From Croceivirga radicis (lineage in GTDB: Bacteria; Bacteroidota; Bacteroidia; Flavobacteriales; Flavobacteriaceae): DNA of 64,000 bases. The notes below the pieces were generated by a model. It had not been told where the DNA came from, did not search any database, and saw only the letters and a program-made list of their open reading frames with translations. Numbering within the stretch: position 1 is the stretch's first letter; each line of letters opens with the position of its first letter. The DNA is taken from NCBI RefSeq assembly GCF_002072105.2, contig NZ_MTBC01000001.1, positions 434,001 through 498,000 on the forward strand. Reading direction: 5' to 3'. The translations under genes and the position numbers were made by a program. This document shows, in pieces, positions 43,560 to 51,635 of this stretch.

Positions 43560-44288
43560 ATGAGAACATTAGTTATTGGAGATATACATTCTGGTGTAAG
43601 GGCACTGGAGCAAGTTTTGGAAAGGGCAACGGTTTCTGCAGCAAATGATCATTTAATATTTTTGGGAGATTACGTAGATGCTTGGAGTACTGCTTTTGAA
43701 ACGGTTCAATATTTGATAGAATTGGATAAAACCCATAATTGCACCTTTTTACGTGGTAATCATGATGAACTGTGCCGGGATTGGATGCTAACAGATAAGG
43801 ATAATCCAACCTGGTTAATTCATGGTGGGGCGGCTACCAAAGCTTCTTATTTAAACGCAAGCAGGTCTGCGTGGGAAGCTCATTTAAACTTTTTTGCTAG
43901 TCTAGAAAACTACTATTTGGATTCTAATAATAATTTGTTTTTACATGCTGGTTTTACCAATTTAAAGGGAATTGAACATGAATATTTTGAACAGTCTTTT
44001 TACTGGGACAGGACACTTTGGGAACTGGCACAGGTGGTAGATGGTAATTTGGATGTTTTAGACAAAAAATACCCTAAAAGGTTAACCAATTATAACGAAA
44101 TATTTATTGGGCATACGCCTATTTCCAAAACAGGTGTAGCTACACCTAAAAATGGTGCCAATGTTTGGAATGTAGATACCGGGGCGGCTTTTAAAGGGCC
44201 ATTGACCATTATGGACATTGCTACCAAAGAATTTTGGCAAAGTGATCCCGTACACACATTATACCCATTGGAAAATGGTAGAAATTAG
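43560..44288 (+). CDS. Calcineurin-like metallophosphatase (PPP-type)
   Basis: This 242-residue soluble protein has the dimetal site motifs GDIHSG (7-12), GDYVD (36-40) and GNHDE, with later His residues in HAGFTN and GHTPISK. This is the layout of bacterial Ser/Thr phosphatases and Ap4A-hydrolase-like enzymes. The substrate is not known. TAATATTG about 20 bases upstream resembles a -7 element. Confidence 0.93.
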   Translation: MRTLVIGDIHSGVRALEQVLERATVSAANDHLIFLGDYVDAWSTAFETVQYLIELDKTHNCTFLRGNHDELCRDWMLTDKDNPTWLIHGGAATKASYLNASRSAWEAHLNFFASLENYYLDSNNNLFLHAGFTNLKGIEHEYFEQSFYWDRTLWELAQVVDGNLDVLDKKYPKRLTNYNEIFIGHTPISKTGVATPKNGANVWNVDTGAAFKGPLTIMDIATKEFWQSDPVHTLYPLENGRN

Positions 44289-44345
44289 CTTTTTTTTAAG
44301 GTGATTTAAGAATTTTATAAGGAACTTTACTTAAAATAGATATTT

Positions 44346-45341
44346 ATGTCCCTTAAAAATATTCGTTTAGAAGTTATGCAAACCATAGAGCCTAAAGTAC
44401 AGGGATTTATGGAGCAATTTCTAATGCCGATAGAAAAAATATGGCAGCCTACGGATTTCTTGCCAGATTCCCAAAGTGAAACTTTTTTTGATGAGGTTGA
44501 GCAGTTAAGAGAAGAAGCAAAAGAATTAGGATATGATTTTTGGGTAACCCTTGTAGCAGATACCATTACCGAAGAAGCATTGCCAACGTATGAAAGTTGG
44601 TTAATGGATGTAGAGGGCGTAGACCAGCACGATGATAAGGAAAATAGCTGGTCTAAATGGGTACGTGCATGGACGGCAGAAGAAAATAGGCATGGAGATG
44701 TGTTAAATAAGTACTTATACTTATCTGGCAGGGTAAACATGCGCGAAATTGAAATTACCACCCAGCATTTAATTGCAGATGGTTTTGATATTGGAACGGA
44801 TAGAGATCCTTATAAAAACTTTGTGTATACCACTTTTCAGGAGTTGGCAACCAACATTTCGCACAAGCGTGTAGGTAAATTGGCCAAACAGAAAGGTAAT
44901 GCCCTATTGGCTAAAATGTGCAACATAATTGCTGGAGATGAAATGCGCCACCATTTGGCTTATCGTGAGTTTGTAAAAACTATTATGGAGTATGATCCAA
45001 GTGGAATGGTTTTAGCTTTTGCTGATATGATGAAAAAGAAAATTGTAATGCCGGCACATTTTTTAAGGGAAAGTGGTGGCAGTATGGGCGAAGCATTTGA
45101 ACAATTTTCAAATTGCGCCCAACGTTTAGGGGTTTACACCGCTCAAGATTATATTGATATTTTAAAGAAATTAAATGCTGCTTGGGATTTAGAAAATGTT
45201 AGAGAACTTTCTGAACAAGCTGATAAGGCAAGAGAGTATTTATTAAAATTGCCAGGGCGTTTGCAACGCATACAAGATAGGATGCGATTCTCTATGGACC
45301 CTTACAGGTTTAAATGGGTAGAAGCAAACGGAATGTTATAA
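44346..45341 (+). CDS. Acyl-ACP desaturase
   Basis: This 331-residue soluble di-iron enzyme introduces a double bond into acyl-ACP. The two Fe-binding motifs are EENRHG (112-117) and DEMRHH (198-203), with Glu in LREEAKELGYDFW and TTFQELATN also in place. It matches stearoyl-ACP desaturase and would adjust membrane fluidity. It stands alone, with a strong terminator directly after the stop codon. Confidence 0.95.
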   Translation: MSLKNIRLEVMQTIEPKVQGFMEQFLMPIEKIWQPTDFLPDSQSETFFDEVEQLREEAKELGYDFWVTLVADTITEEALPTYESWLMDVEGVDQHDDKENSWSKWVRAWTAEENRHGDVLNKYLYLSGRVNMREIEITTQHLIADGFDIGTDRDPYKNFVYTTFQELATNISHKRVGKLAKQKGNALLAKMCNIIAGDEMRHHLAYREFVKTIMEYDPSGMVLAFADMMKKKIVMPAHFLRESGGSMGEAFEQFSNCAQRLGVYTAQDYIDILKKLNAAWDLENVRELSEQADKAREYLLKLPGRLQRIQDRMRFSMDPYRFKWVEANGML

Positions 45342-45373
45342 AAAAAGCCGGTCTAATTTTAGACCGGCTTTTT
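45342..45373. terminator. Bidirectional terminator between desaturase and HhH protein genes
   Basis: A 14-bp perfect stem with core GCCGGTCTA/TAGACCGGC is flanked by A5 and T5, so it can act for both convergent genes. It starts directly after the desaturase stop. Confidence 0.92.
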
Positions 45374-45377
45374 AGTT

Positions 45378-46025
45378 TTAAAGCTTACCGCCTTTGTGTT
45401 CATCTTGCCATTTTACCAATTCTAGCCATTTGCCTTCATAAGCCATTTTTGCTTGTAATGGCCAAGACCCAGGATTGTGTATTCTGTAGCGTTCACCACC
45501 AGAATTAAGCACTTCTTGACATTTTTCTATTGAAGTCTCTGAAAGAGCTTTCCATGTTTTGATATCAAAATTGTGGAATAGACCTTCAATTTTTGGTCCT
45601 ATGCCTTCAACAATTTTTAAATCGTCTTGTTTAATTTTTTTGCCGTAAGCACTTTTAGCGGCGTCTGCATTAAAGGCCAAGGCCGTGGCCCCACTTGCCG
45701 CTAAGGAAGAAACAACGTTTGTAGCAGATGCACTTTTAAGTTTACCCTTACAAGTATCTAAATCAACTTTTAATTGAGCATTTTCATCTTGTAAAGCTTT
45801 TAATTGTGCAGTATGGTCCGTAACCGTTGCAGCCCCAAGTTTGCTTTGAGCAGCATTTAGTTCGGCTTGTAATTTTGTGTTCTTATCATTTAAGTTTTTA
45901 AGTTCGGCAGAATTGTCTATTACTTCTGTCTTGCTATTGCCTTTACCCCAGAGGTAGCCTAATATTGCGCAAATTACACCTACCAATAATGGAATTAACC
46001 AGCACCAGATATTATCAAAGTTCAT
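45378..46025 (-). CDS. Membrane-anchored coiled-coil protein with helix-hairpin-helix domain
   Basis: Residues 8-27 form a membrane helix. Residues 40-95 form a coiled coil with two similar segments (ELKNLNDKNTKLQAELNAAQSKLG and QLKALQDENAQLKVDLDTCKGKL). The C-terminus has a helix-hairpin-helix-like domain (DDLKIVEGIGPKIEGLFHNFDI). Such C-terminal domains are often found near OmpA-type proteins in flavobacteria. DNA binding is doubtful in an envelope protein. It follows the OmpA gene by 26 bases. Confidence 0.8.
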   Translation of the reverse strand: MNFDNIWCWLIPLLVGVICAILGYLWGKGNSKTEVIDNSAELKNLNDKNTKLQAELNAAQSKLGAATVTDHTAQLKALQDENAQLKVDLDTCKGKLKSASATNVVSSLAASGATALAFNADAAKSAYGKKIKQDDLKIVEGIGPKIEGLFHNFDIKTWKALSETSIEKCQEVLNSGGERYRIHNPGSWPLQAKMAYEGKWLELVKWQDEHKGGKL

Positions 46026-46051
46026 TTTTTAAAGTTTAAGGGTTATATAGA

Positions 46052-46972
46052 TTATTTAAGTGTTACAACGGTTCTTCTATTTTGAGACCTGCCTTCTTCC
46101 GTAGCATTTGTGGCTATAGGTGCATCTGGTCCCTTTGAGTTAGATGTAATTTTAGCGCTAGGAATGCCATTTCTTATAAAATAGGCCATGGCAAAATCTG
46201 CTCTTTCTTGTCCAAGTGTTATGTTATTGATACGGTTGCCTGTATTATCCGTATGGCCGGTAACAACACACTGTGCTTCTGGTACCTGGTCTAGATAATG
46301 TGCTATATCTGCAATTTTTTGGCGCTGCTCCGTGGTCAGGTCTATAGAAGCTTCTCCGGTCTTAAAATGCAAAATCAATGGATTATCCGTAATTTTTTTA
46401 TACAAGTCTGCCAGCTGTTCTTTAGATTCTACCTTTTTATCGCCTAAATCAAAAGAGATTGGCCCTAAGAATGTACTATCCTTGGGTATAAGATCGTCCA
46501 TAAGCTTACCGGTAATTTGGGTCTGGCTAGAGGGTACGCCTAATTGCACTAAATAGTTTTTTACGCTATTGGCACGGGCTATACCTAAATTAGGCCAGGC
46601 AGAATTATTGGTTTCTTTTGAAGTATACAATCCGGTAATGGTTATCCCTTTATCTGCATTATCTTTTAAATAGGAACCTAAACTATCCGTTGCCATAGTA
46701 ACCATAGTGGATAGTGGGGTTAGGTAATCTGCATCTGAAAAGGTAAAATTGAAATTTTCTTGAGCGGTTAAACTAAAGTCTGCTCCATTTACGGTAAACG
46801 GAAAAGCAGTAGGTTCTGGAGTTTTTGGGGTTTCAATTTCTTCTGATTCGGACAAAACTTCATCAGAGCTGGTAGCGGCCAACCGGCAATCGCTACAAAG
46901 TGAAAAATAAAGAAACGTACCCAGAACAATGGTGAGAATAATACCTATTAAATAGGTCAAATTTCTGGTCAT
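46052..46972 (-). CDS. OmpA-family protein with N-terminal membrane anchor
   Basis: From MTRNLTYLIGIILTIVLGTF the protein has an N-terminal hydrophobic anchor, a BON-like middle region and a C-terminal OmpA domain (LHFKTGEASIDLTTEQRQKI, TGHTDNTGNRINN, QNRRTVVTLK) that binds peptidoglycan. The earlier ATG at 47002 adds 10 residues of poor quality. It is probably cotranscribed with the downstream coiled-coil/HhH gene. Confidence 0.87.
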   Translation of the reverse strand: MTRNLTYLIGIILTIVLGTFLYFSLCSDCRLAATSSDEVLSESEEIETPKTPEPTAFPFTVNGADFSLTAQENFNFTFSDADYLTPLSTMVTMATDSLGSYLKDNADKGITITGLYTSKETNNSAWPNLGIARANSVKNYLVQLGVPSSQTQITGKLMDDLIPKDSTFLGPISFDLGDKKVESKEQLADLYKKITDNPLILHFKTGEASIDLTTEQRQKIADIAHYLDQVPEAQCVVTGHTDNTGNRINNITLGQERADFAMAYFIRNGIPSAKITSNSKGPDAPIATNATEEGRSQNRRTVVTLK

Positions 46973-47194
46973 CTTGTTAATAATTAGTGTTATAGCCCAC
47001 AAATTATAAAAAAACCAAAGAAAAAGTTAAAAAATATAAGAAAATATTGATTAGCAGGTGTTTAATGCAGTAACACGTATGGCACAAAGAAAACAGGGTT
47101 TATTGGCAGAATGTACAGAAAAGCGTACCAACTATGCAATTTCTGGCCCAAGCAGCCATGATAATTATTTACTTGTATAGCGTTTTAAATATAA

Positions 47195-47237
47195 AACCCT
47201 ATTTCTCCCGACAAAGATCCGGCATTGAAATAGGGTT
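47195..47237 (-). terminator. Long hairpin downstream of the ALDH7 gene
   Basis: AACCCTATTTC (47195-47205) pairs perfectly with GAAATAGGGTT (47227-47237). The 21-base interior can pair further. On minus it is followed by TTATATTTAAA, so it probably ends the dehydrogenase transcript. The gap 46973-47306 otherwise holds only a 33-codon plus-strand ORF (47079-47180) that I cannot support. Confidence 0.6.
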
Positions 47238-47270
47238 ACCTTATTTAAGTTTGAGTTAGTTAAGTTGGTT

Positions 47271-47309
47271 AAAGCCGGTGCTTATTAAAAGCAACGGCTT
47301 TTTATTTTA
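47271..47309 (+). terminator. Plus-strand terminator with no recognised gene in front
   Basis: AAAGCCG (47271-47277) pairs with CGGCTTT (47295-47301), and TGCTT with AAGCA inside, leaving one mismatch. TTTTTATTTTAT follows on plus, while on minus there is no T-run. It suggests a plus-strand transcript, possibly non-coding, from the gap 46973-47270. Confidence 0.55.
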
Positions 47310-48860
47310 TAAATTAAACTTAATTCCTTGTGCAAGGGGAAGCTCAGTGGTATAATTGATGGTATTGGTTTGTCTACGCATATAAACCTTCCAAGCATCG
47401 GAACCACTTTCTCTACCACCGCCGGTTTCTTTTTCGCCACCAAAAGCACCACCAATTTCTGCGCCAGAGGTGCCTATATTAACATTGGCAATACCACAAT
47501 CACTACCCGCAACGGATAAAAAGCGTTCGGCCTCTCTAAGATTATTGGTCATTATTGCAGAGGAGAGCCCCTGTGCCACGTTATTTTGTTGGTCAATGGC
47601 ATTGGTTACGTCCCCAGTATATCTTAATAAATATAGAATTGGTGCAAATGTTTCTTGCTGCACTATTTTAAATTCGTTTTTAGCTTCTACAATCGCTGGT
47701 TTTACATAACAGCCACTAGTATATCCATTTCCTTCTAAAACGCCACCCAGTACTAGAATATTTGCACCTTCTTTAACCGCTTGGTCCAATGCGTTTTGAT
47801 AATTGGCAACCGCATCTGTATCTATTAGTGGTCCAACATGATTATTTTGGTCTAATGGATTTCCAATTTTTAATTGCCCATAGGCATTTACCAGTGCTTC
47901 TTTGACCTGATCGTACATACTTTCATGAACTATAAGCCTTCTAGTAGATGTACAACGTTGACCAGCAGTACCAACTGCGCCGAAAACAGCCCCAATAACA
48001 GTCATTTTTATATCCGCATCCGGGGTAACGATAATGGCGTTATTTCCACCCAGTTCTAATAGCGATTTACCTAGACGGCCGGCAACGGTTTGCGCAACAA
48101 TTTTACCCATTCTAGTAGAACCTGTTGCAGATACCAAGGGTACACGATTATCTTGGGATAAAAATTCGCCAACCTTATAATCACCATTTATAATACAAGA
48201 AATACCTTCTGGCAAATTGTTGTTTTTTAATACGGTTGCTATTATGTTTTGGCAAGCAATACCGCATAAAGGTGTTTTTTCAGATGGTTTCCAAATGCAT
48301 ACATCACCGCAAACCCATGCAAGAGCGGTATTCCATGACCATACCGCAACAGGAAAGTTAAAAGCAGAAATGATACCCACTATACCCATTGGGTGGTATT
48401 GTTCATACATACGGTGGCCGGGTCTTTCAGAATGCATGGTTAAACCATGAAGCTGTCTAGACAAACCAACGGCAAAGTCACAAATGTCTATCATCTCTTG
48501 TACCTCGCCCAAACCTTCTTGGTAAGATTTTCCCATTTCGTAAGAAACAAGCTTACCCAAGGGCTCTTTTAACTCACGTAACTTATCACCAAACTGTCTA
48601 ACTATTTCTCCCCTTTGTGGAGCGGGGAGGCTACGCCAAGTTTTAAAAGCTTCTTGTGCTTTTTCCACTACTTGTTCATAATCTTCCTTAGTGGATGTAC
48701 TAACTTTAGCTATAAAAGCACCGTCTACCGGAGAGGTAGAACTTAACATAGAACCAGAACCAAACCAATGGTTACCTGTAGATGTTCCGTTGTTTTCTTG
48801 TTGTATTCCTAGTTGTTCAAGAGCTTCTTGTATTTGAAAATTCTGAGCCACTTCTGACAT
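47307..48860 (-). CDS. amaB: ALDH7-family aldehyde dehydrogenase (aminoadipate-semialdehyde type)
   Basis: This 517-residue NAD-dependent dehydrogenase has general base Glu in LELGGNNAI and nucleophile Cys in GTAGQRCTSTRR, with ALDH7-type segments such as SAFNFPVAVWSWN and CIWKPSEKTPL. ALDH7 members oxidise L-aminoadipate semialdehyde in lysine breakdown. DUF1304 and haaO genes lie upstream on the same strand, so a role in tryptophan catabolism or a broader aldehyde role is possible. Confidence 0.85.
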   Translation of the reverse strand: MSEVAQNFQIQEALEQLGIQQENNGTSTGNHWFGSGSMLSSTSPVDGAFIAKVSTSTKEDYEQVVEKAQEAFKTWRSLPAPQRGEIVRQFGDKLRELKEPLGKLVSYEMGKSYQEGLGEVQEMIDICDFAVGLSRQLHGLTMHSERPGHRMYEQYHPMGIVGIISAFNFPVAVWSWNTALAWVCGDVCIWKPSEKTPLCGIACQNIIATVLKNNNLPEGISCIINGDYKVGEFLSQDNRVPLVSATGSTRMGKIVAQTVAGRLGKSLLELGGNNAIIVTPDADIKMTVIGAVFGAVGTAGQRCTSTRRLIVHESMYDQVKEALVNAYGQLKIGNPLDQNNHVGPLIDTDAVANYQNALDQAVKEGANILVLGGVLEGNGYTSGCYVKPAIVEAKNEFKIVQQETFAPILYLLRYTGDVTNAIDQQNNVAQGLSSAIMTNNLREAERFLSVAGSDCGIANVNIGTSGAEIGGAFGGEKETGGGRESGSDAWKVYMRRQTNTINYTTELPLAQGIKFNL

Positions 48861-48935
48861 TTATAACATTTTTAGTGTTGATTGTTACAAAAATACAAAT
48901 ATTGTAGAGTTGTACGTATTTTAATTTTACGGGGA

Positions 48936-49307
48936 TTAACCAAATAAACTAGCTATGCAAGCTAATATGCCTAACAAAGCAGGAATACCTTGCACGTAAA
49001 AGATAGTTTTTGATGCCGTATAGCCACCGTATACCCCTGCAATACATACGCAGCTAAAAAAGAAAAGCGCTATATATATGGACCAGAGTGTATCTGCTAT
49101 AAAAACACTCCAAACTAAACCTGCAGCTAAAAACCCATTGTATAATCCTTGATTGGCCGCCAATGTTTTAGTGGGCTCAAACAAATGTTCTGGCATGGAT
49201 TTAAACACTTTTTTTGCTTTTGTGGTCCATGCAAACATTTCTAGGTAAAGAAAGTATACGTGTTGTAGCGCAACTACAATAGCCAAAATTTTATAAAGAA
49301 AGCCCAT
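48936..49307 (-). CDS. DUF1304 membrane protein
   Basis: This 123-residue protein has four predicted membrane helices and the DUF1304 features ALQHVYFLYLEMFAW, ANQGLYNGFLAAGLVWS and VCIAGVYGGYTASK. Its function is unknown. It is one base downstream of the haaO stop and probably cotranscribed with it. Confidence 0.88.
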   Translation of the reverse strand: MGFLYKILAIVVALQHVYFLYLEMFAWTTKAKKVFKSMPEHLFEPTKTLAANQGLYNGFLAAGLVWSVFIADTLWSIYIALFFFSCVCIAGVYGGYTASKTIFYVQGIPALLGILACIASLFG

Positions 49308-49308
49308 A

Positions 49309-49851
49309 TTATTCTTTTTCTGCTACAAATCTTGGATCCGTTGGCATTACCGTTCCGCAAGAATTACAGGTGCGGAGTTCCTTACTCCCATAAAATTGTT
49401 TAAAATGCTTAAGAAAATCTTTTTCAATATCATTTAAGGTAAAGTAGGCTTCGTATAATTTATTATTGCAATTATCACAGAACCATAAAAGCCCGTCTTT
49501 TCCTTCTAAGTTGTTACGCTTACGTTCTATTACAAGACCTATAGAACCTTCATGTCTAACAGGAGAATGGGGTACTTTGGCAGGATGTAAATACATATCT
49601 CCTGGGCCTAGCACCATGGTTCTTTTTTCTCCTTCTTCTTGTATATGAACTTCTATATTGCCCTCTAATTGATAAAAGAGCTCTTCAGTCTCGTTATAAT
49701 GGTAATCTTTTCTGGCATTAGGCCCAGCAACGATCATAACAATATAATCACCAGCATCTTTGTAGAGGTTTTTGTTTCCAACAGGTGGTTTTAATAGTTC
49801 TCTATTTTCTTCTATCCACTTATTTAGATTAAAAGGAGCTTTAATGGCCAT
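49309..49851 (-). CDS. haaO: 3-hydroxyanthranilate 3,4-dioxygenase
   Basis: The cupin enzyme opens the ring of 3-hydroxyanthranilate in the kynurenine pathway. The iron ligands lie in DYHYNETEELFYQ (His, Glu) and HPAKVPHSP (His). A C-terminal rubredoxin-like site, CDNC and CNSC, is typical of the bacterial enzyme. The start at MAIKAPFNLNKW (49851) is preferred; the ATG at 49899 lies inside a terminator hairpin. Confidence 0.93.
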   Translation of the reverse strand: MAIKAPFNLNKWIEENRELLKPPVGNKNLYKDAGDYIVMIVAGPNARKDYHYNETEELFYQLEGNIEVHIQEEGEKRTMVLGPGDMYLHPAKVPHSPVRHEGSIGLVIERKRNNLEGKDGLLWFCDNCNNKLYEAYFTLNDIEKDFLKHFKQFYGSKELRTCNSCGTVMPTDPRFVAEKE

Positions 49852-49897
49852 TATTTTTTTTAAGAAAGGTACAAAAAAAGCTTTGTGCTTTAAAAGC

Positions 49898-49925
49898 AAA
49901 AAGGGCTGCCATTGGCAACCCTTTT
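49898..49925 (-). terminator. Intrinsic terminator after the CAP lipoprotein gene
   Basis: AAAAAGGG and TGCC (49898-49910) pair with GGCA and CCCTTTTT (49914-49925 and on) around one mismatch. On minus the run CCCTTTTTGCTTTT follows. It lies between the CAP gene and haaO. Confidence 0.8.
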
Positions 49926-49953
49926 TAAAAACACTTAACTTAATTTCTGTAAT

Positions 49954-50451
49954 CTATTCTTTATAAAAGATTTGTGTGTAATATAAATCTCCCGTATTGC
50001 TTTTAGTAATGCTTATAGTGGTATGCGTATAATCTCCCTCTATGGTCTTCTTGTGCGAATTGCTTGACATCCATCCATCAAAAGCTGAAACTACATCATT
50101 ATATTTTCTAGCAACATTTTCGCCTACCTTTTTTGCTTTTGTTTTTTTGGCAACCTTAGAAGCTCTTTCATTAAAATTATTATGACTTAAAGCATCATTG
50201 GTGATCATGTATAAATTATGCTCTTCTGCCACTTCATATATGGCTGCATTAAATTCTAAACGGCCTAATCCTAAATCTTCTCTATGATTATTGATTATAT
50301 CTAGCAAGGCCTGCTCATTATCAGAAAGAACCAAACTTACTGCCTCAATGGTGTTCTCTTCATACAAAGCAGCTTCTTCTTCTGTGCTGATGGTACTGCA
50401 AGAGGTGAAACAAAGTACAAGAATTATTGCAAGGGGGAATAAACGTTTCAT
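49954..50451 (-). CDS. CAP-domain (SCP-like) lipoprotein
   Basis: From MKRLFPLAIILVLCFTSC the protein has a lipoprotein signal and a CAP domain. The domain shows the family features LLDIINNHREDLGLGRLEFN, AEEHNLYMITNDALSHNNFN, VGENVARKYNDVVSAFDGWM and YYTQIFYKE. Bacterial CAP proteins are envelope proteins of mostly unknown role. The preferred start is 50451, six codons after the first in-frame ATG. Confidence 0.87.
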   Translation of the reverse strand: MKRLFPLAIILVLCFTSCSTISTEEEAALYEENTIEAVSLVLSDNEQALLDIINNHREDLGLGRLEFNAAIYEVAEEHNLYMITNDALSHNNFNERASKVAKKTKAKKVGENVARKYNDVVSAFDGWMSSNSHKKTIEGDYTHTTISITKSNTGDLYYTQIFYKE

Positions 50452-50576
50452 TTTCAAATCGGTTTTCATTTTTTGTTCTCACTGCGAATGTATTTTAGAA
50501 TGTTACCGAGACATGAAATTATCTTTAACTACCCGTTTTTTTCGATAAGTCGTAAGATTAAGTGAAACAGGGGTTT

Positions 50577-50610
50577 ATCGACGAAATACATTTGCATTTT
50601 ATCGATGAAA
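50577..50610. promoter_or_regulatory. Direct repeat ATCGACGAAA / ATCGATGAAA, possible regulator site
   Basis: TTTATCGACGAAA and TTTATCGATGAAA are spaced 24 bases start to start, in the 234-bp gap between the CAP and CvpA genes. The tandem layout resembles LytTR-type regulator sites. TATCGACGAAAT also occurs at 334-345. Confidence 0.3.
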
Positions 50611-50685
50611 ACTGTAATATGTAGGAAAATACCTATTTTTACTAAAGCTATGGGAGGTTTCTTTTAAACCGCTAGTTATTAGTTG

Positions 50686-51222
50686 TTAAAGCGAAATGTA
50701 GGTTTCTTTTTCTTGTTCTTCTTCCTTGTCTAACTGTTCTTTTTCAGAGAATACTTTACTAAAGACCAGCGCTCCAATGTCTCTAACCGGACCATAAAGA
50801 ATAGAATTGGTCTGGTCCTCTTTGTCAATAAAGTTTAAAGAGGCGGTTGCTTTTTCAAAAAAGACTAGAAGTGCACCAACTATAATAGCTACCTTAAGCG
50901 TACCAAAAATGCCACCTGCAATCTTATTTAGCAAGCCCAACATGGCAAAATCAGCAATCTTAGTTAATAGCTTACCTGCAAAATGTACTACAAGTACTAT
51001 TATTATAAAGGTTATTAAAAAAGATGCTATTTTAACGTAACTAGGATTCCACTCTGTATTGTTTTCTATGTAATCACCGGCTATGTAAGAGAAATGAATG
51101 GTGCCATAAATACCAGCAATAAGGGCCACTAAAGCGGCAAGCTCTACAAAAAGGCCATTTTTTAAACCTTTATATAAACCCCATATAAGTAATAGCCCTA
51201 AAACAATATCTATAAAAGTCAT
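50686..51222 (-). CDS. CvpA-family membrane protein
   Basis: This 178-residue protein has four membrane helices and the CvpA signature MTFIDIVLGLLLIWGLYKGLKNGLF with GIYGTIHFSYIAG. LLNKIAGGIFGTLKVAIIVGALLVFFE is also typical. CvpA proteins affect colicin V export and envelope integrity in other bacteria; their mechanism is unclear. A charged C-terminal tail extends into the cytosol. Confidence 0.9.
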   Translation of the reverse strand: MTFIDIVLGLLLIWGLYKGLKNGLFVELAALVALIAGIYGTIHFSYIAGDYIENNTEWNPSYVKIASFLITFIIIVLVVHFAGKLLTKIADFAMLGLLNKIAGGIFGTLKVAIIVGALLVFFEKATASLNFIDKEDQTNSILYGPVRDIGALVFSKVFSEKEQLDKEEEQEKETYISL

Positions 51223-51278
51223 GGTACGTGTTTAGGCAAATATAGGATATTGAGTTTTACCTTTGTAGTTTTAATGGT

Positions 51279-51635
51279 ATGACAGGAAATAGTAAGTTAA
51301 AGGAGCAATGGGAGCTGTTGGTAAAAAAGCTTTCGGATAAATTTGCGGATGGAGATACTTTGGATTTGGACGGCATTATTTATTTGGTAGGCGTACAAGA
51401 ATTAGGGCAATTAGGGCGCACTTTTAAAAAGGATGAAAAAGTTAACCTAATGCATATAGCCATATGTAGGTTGCTAGAACCATATGGTTTTTACGAATTT
51501 GATTTTTATGACCCAGACGGCTGGCCACATTACAAGGTGAAAGAACAATTGCCCAACTTAAAAGCAGGAGAACAAGCTGTTTTGATGAAGGAAGCCTTGG
51601 TTACTTATTTTTTAGAGAAGGCCTATATTTCTTAA
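51279..51635 (+). CDS. Conserved protein of unknown function beside gpsA
   Basis: This 118-residue soluble protein has no recognised motif. It begins MTGNSKLKEQWELLVKKLSD and contains DLDGIIYLVGVQELGQLGRT and YEFDFYDPDGWPHYK. The compact composition and clean codon structure support a real gene. Its TAA overlaps the gpsA TAA in the shared bases TTAA. Confidence 0.75.
   Translation: MTGNSKLKEQWELLVKKLSDKFADGDTLDLDGIIYLVGVQELGQLGRTFKKDEKVNLMHIAICRLLEPYGFYEFDFYDPDGWPHYKVKEQLPNLKAGEQAVLMKEALVTYFLEKAYIS

Noticed and set aside
47079-47180. A 33-codon plus-strand ORF before the orphan terminator
   Set aside because: No conserved motif, promoter or coding bias can be judged at this length. A remnant of a transposase was considered but cannot be supported.
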